From NCBI RefSeq assembly GCF_030272895.1, contig NZ_JALRNF010000028.1, positions 1 to 64,000 on the forward strand: DNA of 64,000 bases, in the 5' to 3' direction. The notes beneath the pieces are model-generated. The model made no database searches and was not told where the DNA came from. It saw only the letters and a program-made list of their open reading frames with translations. A program made the translations under genes and the position numbers. The stretch comes from Pseudomonas sp. BGr12 (lineage in GTDB: Bacteria > Pseudomonadota > Gammaproteobacteria > Pseudomonadales > Pseudomonadaceae). Shown one piece after another: positions 63,875 to 64,000 of this stretch (the stretch's first letter is position 1; every line of letters begins with the position of its first letter).

Positions 63875-64000
63875 ATGGGTTTCAACCTTTCCGCCTGGGC
63901 CCTGCGCAATCGGCAGATCGTACTGTTTTTGATGATTCTTCTGGCGGTGGTCGGCGCCTTGTCCTACACCAAGCTGGGGCAGAGCGAAGACCCGCCATTC
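63875..64000 (+). CDS. RND efflux pump permease, 5' end only (MexK-like)
   Basis: The first 42 residues (MGFNLSAWALRNRQIVLFL..., ending LGQSEDPPF) match the start of HAE1/MexK-like RND transporters: amphipathic N-terminal helix, TM1, then the periplasmic porter region. AGGAG lies before the ATG, 6 bp after the fusion-protein stop. The gene runs past the window end. Confidence 0.9.
   Translation, partial: MGFNLSAWALRNRQIVLFLMILLAVVGALSYTKLGQSEDPPF

Overview
The window is a stretch of core chromosome from a fluorescent Pseudomonas, most likely of the P. putida / P. fluorescens lineage. The reasons are its high GC, the gene order (ffh-rpsP-rimM-trmD-rplS, xerD-dsbC-hom-thrC-recJ, wspABCDEFR-prfB-lysS, ppc, adk-tsaB), and many copies of the P. 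putida-type REP palindrome (core GCGGGGCAAGCCCGCTCC). No rRNA, tRNA, CRISPR array, prophage or insertion sequence was found. I did no database search; family names come from motif recognition.

Layout. 1-1715: a homopolymer-rich start and two orphan membrane proteins in sequence of visibly lower GC. 1716-7957: a 600-residue acyl-CoA dehydrogenase, a TldD/TldE-like protease pair, and an MHS-family transporter. 7958-13841: a CNNM/CorC-type protein and a CcsA-like protein divergent from ffh, then the ribosomal operon rpsP-rimM-trmD-rplS. 13842-20867: thioesterase, CPA1 cation/proton antiporter, xerD, dsbC, hom and thrC. 21121-28394: a RocR-like REC-EAL protein, a lone periplasmic binding protein, a class III CoA transferase, YaeQ, RecJ and an old-yellow-enzyme oxidoreductase. 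28395-28998: a HicBA toxin-antitoxin locus with a palindrome at the toxin start. 29060-37109: a polyamine-type ABC transporter matching the E. coli ydcSTUV-patD arrangement, plus a second paralogous aldehyde dehydrogenase and a LysR regulator. 37306-38001: a DUF533/TerB-like protein.

38131-46563 is a complete wsp surface-sensing operon (WspA receptor, WspB and WspD adaptors, WspC methyltransferase, WspE hybrid kinase, WspF methylesterase, WspR diguanylate cyclase) with stop/start overlaps from wspB to wspF. It should couple surface contact to c-di-GMP production; the REC-EAL protein at 21121 is a possible opposing activity. prfB follows, with its programmed +1 frameshift, then lysS. 49547-53360 is a five-gene set of little-studied proteins: TetR regulator, lipoprotein, QEGLA-motif metallopeptidase-like protein, lipoprotein alpha/beta hydrolase and a small membrane protein.

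53488-64000 holds a small unknown protein, ppc, adk, tsaB, a small unknown protein, a DUF72 protein, an isocitrate lyase/PEP mutase-like protein, a protein with an internal duplication, rsmJ, and a TetR regulator divergent from an RND efflux operon (lipoprotein fusion protein and the start of the pump) across a 16-bp perfect palindrome. This last layout resembles P. aeruginosa mexL-mexJK.

Nothing here is clearly a new system. The items most worth a second look are the hicA start region, the two-ALDH polyamine cluster with its LysR-type palindrome, the internally duplicated protein at 60441, the five-gene operon at 49547-53360, the cysteine-rich N-terminus of WspD, and the linked TldD/TldE pair.
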